NCBI GenBank assembly: GCA_965218775.1 | Contig: CBDCLS010000003.1 | Coordinates: 1 to 64,000, forward strand | Direction of reading: 5' to 3' | Source of the DNA: CAUZIZ01 sp965218775 | GTDB lineage: Bacteria; Acidobacteriota; UBA6911; RPQK01; JAJDTT01 | DNA: 64,000 bases | Part shown: piece by piece, positions 25,209-34,899 of the stretch | How positions within the stretch are numbered: position 1 is the first letter of the stretch | Layout of the letters: each line of letters opens with the position of its first letter | Notes under the pieces: model-generated | Told to the model about the DNA's origin: nothing | What the model saw: the letters and a program-made list of their open reading frames with translations, nothing else | The model's database searches: none | Position numbers and translations under genes: made by a program

Positions 25209-25475
25209 ATGACTAACCCTGACTCCTCTCTCCCAGGCCAAGAAGACATTATGGTTGAGTTACTTCAATTGGCCCGTGGTGGCAGGGTGCATTCTCTAGT
25301 TCAAGCTGCGGAGGACCTGGCGCAGGCGTTCGACTTGACTGGCGAGGAGGTGAGGACGATCTACGAATCGGGTGACAAACCGTTCCTCCTTCAAGATCCG
25401 CGCCTTGATATCAGCGTCCTGCAGCACGGCGCGCCCCCGCTCCGTGATGAGGAAATCGATCTCGGAGTCGACTGA
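25209..25475 (+). pseudogene. Mrr N-terminal (winged-helix) domain fragment
   Basis: 88 codons. The segment ELLQLARGGRVHSLVQAAED then LAQAFDLTGEEVRTIYESG resembles the Mrr_N domain of type IV restriction enzymes, which normally continues with ..NR..WAR.YL..AGL. Here the sequence leaves the consensus after ~60 residues, and the stop comes before any nuclease domain. It is a relic of an Mrr-like restriction gene, judged on a modest match. Confidence 0.45.
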
Positions 25476-25560
25476 CTCCAATAGCCCCACCTCCAACAAT
25501 CGAATGTAGGCCCGGAGGACCGAAGCTAGCTGGCGTTGATCTGCTTTCGCTGATCCTCGC
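25376..25560 (-). pseudogene. Winged-helix fragment on the opposite strand
   Basis: Read leftwards, this stretch gives LASVLRAYIRLLEVGLLESV and then DFLITERGRAVL, which also looks like the second half of a restriction-type winged helix (compare ..AGLLE....ITERG..VL). It has no start of its own, and the frame upstream passes through the IS3 relic. It may be the inverted or foreign partner of the Mrr_N fragment; alternatively the resemblance is chance. Confidence 0.3.
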
Positions 25561-25561
25561 A

Positions 25562-25744
25562 GAGCCGCCAGCGAAGTCGGGAGGACCTGGGAGAGCGTAT
25601 CCACCCGAGTTTCGACGCAGGCTTGTGGAGCTGTTTCGAAATGGTCGCAGTGCCGAATCCCTTGCCGAGGAGTATGAACCATCAGCGCAGACGATTCGCA
25701 ACTGGGCCAAGCAAGCGGAGCGCAATGAGCGAGCCCAGGGCTGA
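25562..25744 (+). pseudogene. IS3-family OrfA fragment
   Basis: The frame reads YPPEFRRRLVELFRNGRSAE then EYEPSAQTIRNWAKQAERN to a TGA at 25742-25744. This is the helix-turn-helix of IS3-family OrfA (HTH_Tnp_1). No start codon and no OrfB are present, so only a remnant remains. Confidence 0.7.
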
Positions 25745-26060
25745 GGGCCCTCGACGACCAGGCTGAGCACGCGGCCATCCGCTGCTTATACCCCTCCCAA
25801 CACCCTATCTCGACCACCCCCTGAAGCTTCTCGCCGAAGGGAGGAAACACCAATCAGACCAGGAAGTCGAATTGCTGTAAAACAATGGAACCAAACGGTG
25901 TTAGACCCGATCGTTTTCTCGCATCAGATATAGAGAGAAGCTAACAGAGGGGCCTGCTAATATTCGTTCTGACAACGATAAATCCAAGGAACGGAGCTGC
26001 TATGAACTGAAGCATTGACGAGCCTCAACGAGGCCAGATGATCAAAGAGTAGGTGACCAA
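25745..26060. other. Intergenic stretch with no recognised feature
   Basis: About 315 bp between the IS3 relic and the IS630 element; no gene or RNA recognised. Confidence 0.4.
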
Positions 26061-26094
26061 GAAAAAGGGGAATCAAGCTGTAACTTGATCCCCC
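26061..26094 (-). terminator. Rho-independent terminator, leftward
   Basis: Read on the minus strand, GGGGGATCAAG pairs with CTTGATTCCCC around a 6-nt loop and is followed by TTTTTC. It would stop transcription leaving the IS630 transposase gene. Confidence 0.7.
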
Positions 26095-26190
26095 TGGCGC
26101 CGCCTCGAAAGAACGGACGCTAATTACACTTCTAATTATACCCCTTCTTTCAGCTGCGCGCCAGGGTCGCTAAGTGCTCTAGACCGGAAT

Positions 26191-27449
26191 TACGGTGACG
26201 TATTTTTTGCTACGGTGTCAAGGGCGCCTAAGCCGCGGGGGCGAAGACGGACCGGGGCTGCCGCAATTTGGTGAGCAGTGTTTTCAAATCGCCACGGGTG
26301 AACTTCCAGGCGAAGGGGCGGGCGATCTCCTGGTAATGGTCCTGAAAGTCGAGAAGACGAGTCTCCAGTTGCTGCAAGTCTTGGAAGTCGTTGGGTGAGA
26401 GCACTTTTCGCTGGACGACGGAGAAGTAGATCTCGATTTGGTTGAGCCAACTGGCATGGACCGGCGTATGAACCGCATGAAGATTGGGCCATTGACGTCG
26501 CAGTCGATCAGCACAAGCCTGCCCGCGATGGGAAGAGACGTTGTCCATGATCCAAAAGACTCGCGAGGCAGAGCAGTAGGGTTGCTGGGACATCACCTGA
26601 TGGACGAGCTGATCGAAAGCGGTAATGCTCATCTTCGGTTCGCAGCGACCAAAGAGCCGAGCTCGTTGAATGTCCCAGGCCGCTAAGTAGATGAGAGCTC
26701 CTTTGCGATGGTATTCGGCTTCCACGCGCATCTCCCGCCCGGGTGAGGGAGGACGCGTCGGATGCTTTCGGAAGCGCGCCTGAATGCTGGTTTTCTCATC
26801 GGTAGAGATGACGAAATCGTGGTCTCCCAGCGGCTCTCCTTGCCAGATCCGCTGGTACAGATCCAGGACTCGACCGGCTTTTTCCTCAAAGGCCGGGTCA
26901 CGGGGGAAAATCCAGGTACGGAAACGCCAAGGGCGAATGGCGTCTTGGCTGAGCCAGCGCCACAAGGTGCTCTCGCCGAGGGAGGCGACGAGGCCGCGTC
27001 GGAGCACTTCCCGATGGATGTCGGGAATGCTGAAGCGGGACAGTGGAATACCGTGTTCGGCGGGCAACTCGCAGGCGAGCGCCTTAACCGCGACGACGAC
27101 GCTGGGGGGAAAAGCGGGACGTGCGCCCGCCTCGGGATCGATCGTCCAATCCCAGCACTCCCTGTTCAAAGAAGCGTTTTCGCCACTTACTGACGACCTG
27201 CCTGGGGGTATCCAGACGGACGGCAATTTCATCGTTTCTCAGTCCCTGAGCTGCGAGCAGCACAATCTTGGCCCGGATGACATCACAATACGATGACGTA
27301 TATTTTCGCGATCGGTGTTGCAGCTCTCGCTGTTCTTCCTTGGATAGGGAGATCAGATAGGGGCTCACTTGCGGCATCTTACCACCTTTCGATGGTAAGC
27401 GTACCTGGGAAGACTGACAACGGAATTCTAGAAATAATACGTCACTGTA
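26191..27449 (-). mobile_element. IS630-family element flanked by TA
   Basis: Terminal sequences CGGTGACGTATTTTTT (from 26193) and, inverted, CAGTGACGTATTATTT (ending at 27447) are imperfect inverted repeats. Each is bordered by TA (26191-26192 and 27448-27449), the target duplicated by IS630/Tc1 elements. One transposase gene lies inside. Confidence 0.82.
26228..27377 (-). pseudogene. IS630-family transposase in two frames (frameshift at a T4C6 run)
   Basis: The gene starts at the ATG at 27377 (MPQVSPYLISLSKEEQREL) with a helix-turn-helix (LRNDEIAVRLDTPRQVVSKW). The first frame reads ..RGGRTSRF and then the family sequence continues in another frame as PPSVVVAVKALAC. The switch falls in CGCTTTTCCCCCCAGC near 27108 and needs a +1 step (or loss of one T). 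Downstream the DDE core is complete: Asp in FVISTDEKTSIQ, Asp in VFWIMDNVSSHRG and Glu in NQIEIYFSVVQRK. It is either a disabled gene, a programmed frameshift or a sequencing error in the run. Confidence 0.8.
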
Positions 27450-27522
27450 ATTATGAAATGGTAGGACTAAGTAAATCGAAATGTGCCCTGCGTGGCACAA
27501 AAATTGGAGAGTATTAGTACGT

Positions 27523-29767
27523 ATGAAGAAGAACGGTAAACAAGGGGGGTTTAACAAGAACGCCAGAAGTAGTAGTTCAATCGGCGAGAGCGCTAGGCAG
27601 CTAGCTGCTTCGGGCATTTCTACCATTCCAATCAAAAGCGACGGATCAAAAGCGCCTTCTATAGCGAGCTGGAAGCTGTTCCAGTCAGAACGTCCAGACG
27701 ACGCAACGCTTAAGCGATGGTTCGGCAATGGCCAAAACAATGGCATTGCTGCTGTCGGCGGAAGGGTTAGCGGCAATCATAGACTTCGACGACCCAGGGT
27801 CGTATGAACGCTGGAGAAAGCTGGTTGGAAAGGTTGCCCCAGAGTTCCTCGAACGCCTCGTGATAGTTCAGACCCCAAGCGGTGGCTATCACGTCTACTA
27901 TCGCTGTCGAGACGGTGTAGAGTGCAATCAGTTCCTCGCACGCCGGAAGAAGTCGAGTGGTAAGACGAAGATCCTTATCGAGACCCGGGGTGAGGGTGGA
28001 TATGTCCTCCTGCCTGGCTCGCCTCCTTCCTGCCATCCCGCGAACAAGCCCTATGATCTAGTTCAAGGCGATCTCACCGAGATTCCGACGATCGACGCTT
28101 CCGAAAGAGACAGCCTCCTGCAGTGCGCCCGAGCTCTGAATGATTATGTGAAGCCCGCACGGGTGTTCGCCGAACCCTCCGATGGCGACGGCAATCGACC
28201 AGGTGATGAGTTCAACCGAGAGGCAACCTGGGAGGAGATATTGGAACCTGATGGCTGGGTGAAGGTGGGGCACAACGGAGAGACAGCGTACTGGCGCAGG
28301 CCGGGTAAGGAGCAGGGGGTCTCGGCGACCACCAACTATGGTGGAAGTGATCTGCTCTACGTCTTCAGCAGCAATGCCGATCCGTTTGAAGCCGAACGAG
28401 CCTATGGCAAGTTCTCTGTGTACACCTATCTCAACCACGGTGGCAACTTCGGTGCAGCAGCCGCCGACCTCGCGAAACAAGGCTACGGTAGCGAACCTGA
28501 CCTTTTTTCGCTTACTTCGCTTATTTCGCAACCCAATCCAGCTGGCTGGCCGCACCCTCTAGGCGAAGAAGCTTTCCACGGCTTAGTCGGTGATTTCGTC
28601 CGAACAATAGAACCTCATACGGAGGCAGATCCTGCTGCTCTGCTGATCCAGTCTCTCGTCGCGTTCGGCAATGTCATCGGACGGAGTGCGCACTACCTTG
28701 TAGAGGCTGACAAGCACTACATGAATCTGAACGCCTTGCTGGTTGGTGAGACCGCAAAGGCCAGGAAGGGTACATCTTGGGGCCACATCAAACGAGTCTT
28801 CGAGCAGATCGATGACGACTGGGCATCCAAGAGAATCACGGATGGGCTTTCTAGCGGCGAGGGCCTGATTTGGGCCGTTCGGGATAGCTCGGACAATGAG
28901 TTCGGCATCGAAGACAGCCGCCTGCTCATCGTACAAGGCGAGTTTGCGGGCGCTCTGAAGGTCCTCAGGCGGGAGGGCAATACGCTCTCAGCCGTGATCA
29001 GAAATGCCTGGGATACAGGTAATCTGAACACGCTGGTCAAACATGATGCCGCCAAGGCTACTGGTGCACACATCTCAATCATCGGCCACATCACCCGACA
29101 GGAGCTTCTCAGATATCTTGACGAGACGGAAACCGCCAACGGCTTTGGAAACCGCTTCTTGTTCGTCTGTGTCCGCCGCTCGAAATCGCTGCCCGAGGGA
29201 GGCAATCTCAGCGACGAAGAGCGGAAGCCCCTGATTGCAAGCCTCAAGGTAGTTGCTAATTTTGCGCGCCGCGCGAAGCAGATCAGCTTCGACGAACACG
29301 CCCGCAAGCTGTGGCTCCAGGTATACGCCGAGCTCTCCGAGGGCAAACCTGGCATGTTGGGGGCAATGATCGCGCGGGCGGAAGCCCAGGTTGTGCGCCT
29401 GGCATCGGTCTACGCTCTACTCGATAAATCAACGACTATTTGTAAACCCCACCTGAAGGCCGCCCTCGAAGTGTGGCGCTACTGTGACGACTCGTGCTGT
29501 TACATCTTCGGTGAGTCGCTAGGTGACCCCCTTGCCGACAAGCTGATCTTGGAGCTTCGTCAGGCACCTGATGGTCTCTCAAAGACGAAGATCCACCATT
29601 TGTTCAAGCGCCACCAAACCGCGACCCAGATCGACCGCGCACTGACCCAATTGGAACAGCACGGACGTGTCCGCAAGGAATCGAAGACTACAGGAGGACG
29701 CCCACTAGAGACCTGGTTCGCGGTAGAGAGTGCGAAAAAAGCGAAGAAAGCGAAAAAAGCCGCATGA
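27523..29767 (+). pseudogene. Prim-Pol/DUF3987-type primase-helicase, frameshifted near the N-terminus
   Basis: The frame from ATG 27523 gives a primase-polymerase N-terminus (RQLAASGISTIPIKSDGSKA then KRWFGNGQNNGIAAVGGRVSGN) and ends at 27807. Family sequence resumes in another frame from about 27768 (LAAIIDFDDPGSYERW) and runs to 29767. The catalytic Asp pair IDFDDP and the downstream SGGYHVYYR fit Prim-Pol. The C-terminal ~450 residues fit DUF3987, with a Walker-like GETAKARKGTS. The frames meet at AGCGGCAATCATAGAC. The protein would prime and unwind DNA for replication of a plasmid-like integrative element. The ribosome-binding site GGAGA precedes the start. Confidence 0.75.
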
Positions 29768-29819
29768 ACCGCTCAACAACGGCCTTCAGTTGGCCTGAAC
29801 CCTCATCGAGGACCTGTTT

Positions 29820-29942
29820 ATGAGCGAACTGGATCAACCACCCACGAACCTTCCACCCGCACAAAGCGAATCGGAGTGGACGCAACTACTAACCCGGATC
29901 GAAGAGATCCCATCAGCTCCGCCTAAGGGAGCAGGAGACTGA
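29820..29942 (+). CDS. Very small protein, 40 residues, in the integrative module
   Basis: The frame starts MSELDQPPTNLPPAQSESEW and ends at TGA 29940-29942, 3 bp before the next start. It is Pro/Glu-rich and probably disordered, with no recognised family. Its tight placement between primase and the next small gene supports it as a real operon member. Confidence 0.4.
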   Translation: MSELDQPPTNLPPAQSESEWTQLLTRIEEIPSAPPKGAGD

Positions 29943-29945
29943 ATT

Positions 29946-30146
29946 ATGTATCTAGACAATGTTCAACGAGAGTTTCAGAACTGCCTAGGCATCACCGACC
30001 GAGCCGCAATCCTGTTCTCCCGCGCGGCCCTCATATGCGGCGTCGAGGATGTCGGTGGTCTTGTCGAGCGGTTGACGCAGGTGCGAACTTTGATCGCTGC
30101 TGGCGTCGTCGAGAGGGCAGCAGGCAAGCTGAGAACGAGCCGATGA
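29946..30146 (+). CDS. Small hypothetical protein, 66 residues
   Basis: The sequence starts MYLDNVQREFQNCLGITD and is helical throughout. Its stop overlaps the ATG of the excisionase-like gene (ATGA at 30143-30146), showing translational coupling. I recognise no family; a role in regulation of the integrative module is likely by position only. Confidence 0.5.
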   Translation: MYLDNVQREFQNCLGITDRAAILFSRAALICGVEDVGGLVERLTQVRTLIAAGVVERAAGKLRTSR

Positions 30147-30415
30147 TGAGGAGAAAACCGAACTACCTGATCCAAGTCCCAAACCAGCGACTGTTTAACA
30201 GCAAGAGCGCCGCACGCTATCTCGACGTGTGCCCGGACACGTTGCGCAAATATGCCGACCTGGGACGGCTCAAGGCACGTCGACTGGAAAAGCGTCGGGT
30301 CTTCGCCCTGGAGGATCTCGACAGCTTCATCGAAGGCTTGCTCGAATACACCCCCGCGCCATACACTCACCTTGGCGGAAAACCCGGTGGAAAGGAGATA
30401 GAGAATGGGAATTAA
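30143..30415 (+). CDS. Excisionase/MerR-like helix-turn-helix protein
   Basis: 90 residues. The motif KSAARYLDVCPDTLRKYADL with GRLKARRLEKRRVFALEDLD is the MerR/excisionase (HTH_17) fold. Such proteins bind attachment-site arms and direct the adjacent integrase toward excision. The gene overlaps the integrase gene by 11 bp, the usual xis-int pairing. The short C-terminal tail is unusual but carries no extra domain. Confidence 0.75.
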   Translation: MMRRKPNYLIQVPNQRLFNSKSAARYLDVCPDTLRKYADLGRLKARRLEKRRVFALEDLDSFIEGLLEYTPAPYTHLGGKPGGKEIENGN

Positions 30416-31490
30416 CCGGGTTACAAAGCGAGGTAAACAACACATTGAGGTACGAAAGCGCTGGCCAGATGGAACAACCTTTCGGCGGTACTATCCGAAT
30501 ATGACGTTGGCGAAGCAAACATTGATGCGAGTTGAGACATCGATTCTGGATGGTTCCTGGCAGCAGTGGAAGCAGGAAATGGAGGGCGGCGCAATGCCGA
30601 CCATCGCAGACTTCTCCGAGCGCTTTCTGGAAGAGTACGCGAAGCCTCGAATGCGCTCTTGGGATCGGTATGAGCTTTCGTTGCGCACCATCGCAAAGGA
30701 TCTAGGGCGAGTCCTGCTGGACCAACTCAAACGCGAGAAGCTCTACAAGTGGATGAAGAAGCGCAAAAACCAAGTCACCGCGGCCAGCGTGAATCGGGAT
30801 ATCGCTGCTCTGAAAAAAATGTACTCTTGGGCAAATGAGATTGGCGTCCTCCACGACAATTCGTTGCGTGGCTTTCGACTGTTCCCGGAAGAGATAAAGG
30901 AGCGTCGACCTCTCACACTCGACGAGTACAACTCCTTGCTGAGGATGGCCCACGAACCGCTGCTACGGATCTTTCTTGCCATCTTGGGTGAGACGGGATG
31001 CCGTCGGTCTGAAGCTCTGCATTTGAAGCGTAGTGACCTTGATTTCGTGAATCGCACGGTGACCTTTAATCGGGTGAAGAATAGAAAGGCTCGTGTCGTA
31101 CCAATGTCGCCACGCTTAGACGTTGCGCTCCAGAAGTACTCGACCTCAGCTACGAACAGAAGCGGCTACGTGCTGATCAATCCCCACACCGGCAGACGGC
31201 TGGTAGATCCGAAGAAGGGGTTTGAGAGCGCAGCAGAATGGGCTCAGGTCCCGTGGTTAGGGATGCACGATCTGCGACGATTTCGGGCAACCCAATGGGC
31301 CATGGCAGGAATCCCGCCGCACACAATTCAGAAGCTTCTTGGGCATGCGAGCCTGCAAACCACGATGAGGTATCTGCAACATGTGGATGCCTCCTTTGAT
31401 CTCGTGCGCGAGGCTTTTGAGCGGGAGAGTGGGAGACAAATGGGAGACACCCCTAGCGTGCCTCAAGAGGCGCTACCGCTAAGTCATTGA
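30405..31490 (+). CDS. Tyrosine recombinase/integrase
   Basis: 361 residues. The N-terminal arm-binding part (~1-65) is followed by the SAM-like core-binding domain (~66-160) and the catalytic domain. Catalytic residues are R200 (GETGCRRSEAL), a Lys in the beta-hairpin (VKNRKARVVPM), H288/R291 (HDLRRF), H314 (LLGHAS) and Y323 (TMRYLQH). It carries out integration and excision of the element that ends at the neighbouring tRNA-Arg. The stop lies 6 bp from the tRNA 3' end, the classic position of an int gene beside its attachment site. All catalytic residues are present. Confidence 0.9.
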   Translation: MGINRVTKRGKQHIEVRKRWPDGTTFRRYYPNMTLAKQTLMRVETSILDGSWQQWKQEMEGGAMPTIADFSERFLEEYAKPRMRSWDRYELSLRTIAKDLGRVLLDQLKREKLYKWMKKRKNQVTAASVNRDIAALKKMYSWANEIGVLHDNSLRGFRLFPEEIKERRPLTLDEYNSLLRMAHEPLLRIFLAILGETGCRRSEALHLKRSDLDFVNRTVTFNRVKNRKARVVPMSPRLDVALQKYSTSATNRSGYVLINPHTGRRLVDPKKGFESAAEWAQVPWLGMHDLRRFRATQWAMAGIPPHTIQKLLGHASLQTTMRYLQHVDASFDLVREAFERESGRQMGDTPSVPQEALPLSH

Positions 31491-31496
31491 AAAGAC

Positions 31497-31573
<77 letters not shown>

Positions 31574-31652
31574 GCTGGCTTTATTCTAAAGGGTTTATAC
31601 CGCAAGTGTGGCTTCTTCGCTTCCACAGAAGGAAAAAACGGGAAGGGGAATG

Positions 31653-31728
31653 GGTGGGCGATGGGATTCGAACCCACGGCCACAGGGGCCACAACCCTGT
31701 GCTCTAACCTGGCTGAGCTACGCCCACC
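31653..31728 (-). tRNA. tRNA-His (anticodon GTG)
   Basis: The acceptor stem GTGGGCG pairs with CGCCCAC, with the extra 5' G(-1) and C73 that identify tRNA-His. The anticodon loop is TTGTGGC in a CAGGG/CCCTG stem. CCA is not fully encoded (CAT follows C73). It lies 79 bp upstream of tRNA-Arg and in the same direction, so the two may be co-transcribed. Confidence 0.93.
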
Positions 31729-32184
31729 ACAATAACTGACGGCTCGATGACTGAGGAGCGGACATTCTATTACCAAACGCTCACTCGCGGCAAACTTCAG
31801 ACATCGTTGACCCAGGGTTCGGAAACCCGTATGTGTTTAGCGCCCTCCCTTGCCTTTGCCCGCGCCCGTGCCCTTGCCCGACTTCATCTTTCGGTCGTAT
31901 CCAAGCCCTTGACCAACCCGGTCTGCATTGACACGATTTCAGACAACCTCTTCTCCGCCCGCTGTACATCGTCATTGGCGGCAAGGTGCAAGCGCCGCAA
32001 GATGTCCATGATGGCAGAGAAAAGCGAGGGATTGTCAGGAACATGCACGGGCAAGGGCGCGGGCGCGGGCAAGGGGGAGAAGTCGCGAAACACGTACGGA
32101 AACCCTGGGCTAAAAGACGCAACGCCGTTGGCGTTGACCTTACTGAGCTCAACAAACTCCCACCGTTCCGCCCCTGGTGAAGCG
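31729..32184. other. Intergenic stretch with GC-rich low-complexity words
   Basis: The stretch contains repeated GGGCACGGGCGCGGGCAAGG-like words on both sides of about 31850-32080. A minus-strand frame at 31884-32093 (with MDILRRLHLAANDDVQRAEK) is possible but unsupported by any family. Confidence 0.4.
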
Positions 32185-33057
32185 TCAAACCACGAACCGG
32201 TAGCCGGGATCCAGCTCCTGATGACAGACTAGGATCTGGTGAATGTCGTAGGGGTGGGTCGGTCGGCCGCTCAACCAATTGCGCGCCACCTGGAAAACGT
32301 GCTTCAGGCCGGCGGCATCGTCGATGTCAATGTCGGCAACGGTATCTGTGCCGTTGCTGAAGAAGGTTAGCTGCAAGTTGCCATAGCTGTCGTAGGTCTT
32401 GAAGCTACCCGTTTCCTCGAATCCGGGCGGCGGTTCGTGAAGAGCTCCACTGACCTCTCGGAGCAGGTCGTCTGCTACGCTGTTTATTGCTTCATCTCGG
32501 AGCTCCTCGGCTACTTTCACGAAAAATCGGTCTCCCCGGAGCCTCGTGAGCTTTCTGATATAGGGCAAGACGGTGCTTCCGTTACTCAAAGGGGTAGCCT
32601 CGGCCTTCTTTGTGATGTTCAGAAAACCGGCACGTCGGACATCATCCAAAGAATTGTAGAGGGCCTCTCCCGTCGTTCCCTGAAAGGAGGAAACGGCGTC
32701 ACTATTGTCCAACAAGGTACGGACGGCGTTGGGCAACGCCTGGTATGAGGGAAAGTCGACTGACCTGACTTTTCTGGCGTCGATCGGGAAGCGGATCTGC
32801 AGGCTGGTGACGCCACTGGCCTTGAGGGTGACGAAGCGGCTGATTGGCTGGTAGGTAGGGGGATCGATCTCAATCCGGTATCGCCCCTGCGGATCGCCGT
32901 ACAGATCACCGATCTGAAATCGTGTCGAGGCGTTGACACCCCTGGCGACCCTCCTGTCGCTGAGCGTCTGATGCCGCAGACTGACGTCTACCTTTTCCCC
33001 CAGGCGGTTCCCAAAGACGTCGACCAGATCCAAGCGTAGGGTTCCATCTCTATCCAC
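32185..33057 (-). CDS. Hypothetical protein, 290 residues
   Basis: The frame begins MDRDGTLRLDLVDVFGNRLG. The N-terminal ~90 residues resemble an immunoglobulin-like or carboxypeptidase-regulatory-like beta sandwich (GRYRIEIDPPTYQPISRFV). The rest is mixed alpha/beta and ends with a histidine-containing tail. No signal peptide is visible, and no family is recognised. It is a single gene between the tRNA pair and pabB; an AGGAGG site precedes the ATG. Confidence 0.6.
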   Translation of the reverse strand: MDRDGTLRLDLVDVFGNRLGEKVDVSLRHQTLSDRRVARGVNASTRFQIGDLYGDPQGRYRIEIDPPTYQPISRFVTLKASGVTSLQIRFPIDARKVRSVDFPSYQALPNAVRTLLDNSDAVSSFQGTTGEALYNSLDDVRRAGFLNITKKAEATPLSNGSTVLPYIRKLTRLRGDRFFVKVAEELRDEAINSVADDLLREVSGALHEPPPGFEETGSFKTYDSYGNLQLTFFSNGTDTVADIDIDDAAGLKHVFQVARNWLSGRPTHPYDIHQILVCHQELDPGYRFVV

Positions 33058-33383
33058 AGCACGCCTCCTTTCTAGAAGAAAACCAGGTGTGCATCCTGCC
33101 AGGCGCCGGACGTCCTCTGGATGCTGGCCAAGACGAGGAGCATTCTGCCTCGGCTCCCCTTTCCTTGGACCGGATACTACCTCGCTCCAGGACAGGTGTC
33201 AAAGACTCGTATTCGTTGAACGTCAGATAGTCGGAACGTCTGAACGTCTCAGGTCAGGGTTGCTCCTGGAAAGGCATCTATTGATGTAAGAGCAAAACCT
33301 CGACCGGAGCCGTGGTGTGCAGGCCGAAGTCTCCTACTTACGAGCCTGCTCGACGCACGGCGGCCTGGAGACCACCGCCACGG
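33058..33383. other. Intergenic stretch with no recognised feature
   Basis: About 325 bp between two leftward genes; no coding frame, repeat or RNA recognised. Confidence 0.4.
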
Positions 33384-34886
33384 TCACGGCTCTGTTAGGA
33401 CGGCTTGTGACACCCTCGATGGAGAGGGGTTGAGGTTTCGTCCTGAGCGATCCAGCGCCTGGGAAAGTGCTTGGGCCTTGATCAGGGTCTCCTGGTACTC
33501 CGACTCAGGGTCACTGTCCGCCACAATCGCGCTTCCGCTGTGCAGAGACGCCACGCCGCCCTGGGTGCAGATGGTCCGGATGAGTATATTCAAGTCCACT
33601 TCACCCGAGAAGCTGAGATAGCCCAGCGAGCCGGTGTAGGCGCCCCTCCGTACCGTTTCAACTTGCTCGATGATCTCCATGGATCTGATCTTGGGCGCTC
33701 CGGTTACCGAACCTCCGGGGAATGCAGCCTTCAGAAGGTCTACCGCGTCCTTTTCGGGACTGAGGAGAGCCTCCACCGTGGAAGTGAGGTGGAAGACCGC
33801 AGGGAAGGTCTCGACGACAGCAAACTCGGGAACCCGGACCGAACCGACTTCGGCGACCTTCCCCAGGTCGTTCCTCTCCAGGTCGACAATCATGACGTGC
33901 TCGGCATGGTCCTTTTCACTGCCTGCCAACTCGCGCGCCAAGGACCGGTCCAGAGAGGGAGTCTCTCCACGCGGACGGGTACCCTTGATGGGGCGCGTGC
34001 TGACAAGGCGGCTGCCCGGATCGAAGTGCAGGAAACGCTCCGGTGAAGCGCTCACGATGGAGAAGTCTCGAGCGTCCAGGTAGGCCGAGAAAGGTGCTGG
34101 AGTCCGTTCCCGCAGATCGAGAAACAAGTCGAAGGAATCTCCCTCGAAAGGCCTCTTGAAACGCTGTGAGAGGTTGGCCTGGTAGATGTCTCCGGCAGCA
34201 ATGTGTTCCTTGATTCGGAGGATCGCACGAAGATACTCGTCGCATCTGAAATTGGAGCCTGACTGAACGCCGATCCCTCGCTGAGAGAATGGGGAATACC
34301 CTGCTGTTGAGCCTTCCACGAGTGCGCCCGCTCGAGTCCCAGGATCGAACAGCTGCGCCCTCAGATCTTCCGCTCGAAGAACTGCACGCTCTCTCGCTGC
34401 CGCGCCTCGCAGAGGCAGTCCGGTTGAAGTGATATGAAGTTGGTCTTCCTCCAGATCCAGAGTAACGGCTGAGTCAAAAAAACCCAACCAGAGGTCGGGC
34501 ATGTCGAGATCGGCGGGAAGGGCGCTTGGTACCGCCTCCAGGGTAGACTTCAATTCATAACCGAAGTAACCCATCGCCCCGGCTGGAAAGGGTGTGGGTG
34601 AGTCCTGACCTGGAAGTTGGAAGTCCGCCAGTAGACGGCGCAGAAGGGAGAAGGTCTCGCCCTGCTCCCGCCGACCTCCCTCCCATTCCAGAACGGCATG
34701 GCTCCCTCTTGCCGTCAGTATTGCGAAGGGATTCTGGGCAATTATGCATTGTCGCGACAGGGGCCGAACAGAATCCGGACGAGGCTCCCAACTGCTGTCC
34801 AGGATCAGCGTCGGGCCAGACCTGGAGCGAAGGCGGGCGTAAACACCTGTCAGGTCACACGGCAGCGGCATCGACAGGCAATACAT
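33384..34886 (-). CDS. pabB: Aminodeoxychorismate synthase component I
   Basis: 500 residues, the usual PabB length. It joins ammonia (from a PabA glutaminase) to chorismate to give 4-amino-4-deoxychorismate in folate synthesis. Key segments are RPIKGTRPRG, whose Lys (PIKGT) is typical of PabB where TrpE has Ala, then the chorismate-binding stretch GGSVTGAPKIRSMEIIEQVE and GAYTGSLGYLSFSGEVDLN. The N-terminal ~130 residues are the regulatory-like domain. No PabA or PabC gene is adjacent in the window. TrpE is a weaker alternative. Confidence 0.88.
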   Translation of the reverse strand: MYCLSMPLPCDLTGVYARLRSRSGPTLILDSSWEPRPDSVRPLSRQCIIAQNPFAILTARGSHAVLEWEGGRREQGETFSLLRRLLADFQLPGQDSPTPFPAGAMGYFGYELKSTLEAVPSALPADLDMPDLWLGFFDSAVTLDLEEDQLHITSTGLPLRGAAARERAVLRAEDLRAQLFDPGTRAGALVEGSTAGYSPFSQRGIGVQSGSNFRCDEYLRAILRIKEHIAAGDIYQANLSQRFKRPFEGDSFDLFLDLRERTPAPFSAYLDARDFSIVSASPERFLHFDPGSRLVSTRPIKGTRPRGETPSLDRSLARELAGSEKDHAEHVMIVDLERNDLGKVAEVGSVRVPEFAVVETFPAVFHLTSTVEALLSPEKDAVDLLKAAFPGGSVTGAPKIRSMEIIEQVETVRRGAYTGSLGYLSFSGEVDLNILIRTICTQGGVASLHSGSAIVADSDPESEYQETLIKAQALSQALDRSGRNLNPSPSRVSQAVLTEP

Positions 34887-34899
34887 GGGGCAATGATCC

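Noticed and set aside
31781..32278. Frames in the GC-rich low-complexity stretch after the tRNA genes
   Set aside because: They are driven by GGGC/GGCA word repeats and lack family resemblance.
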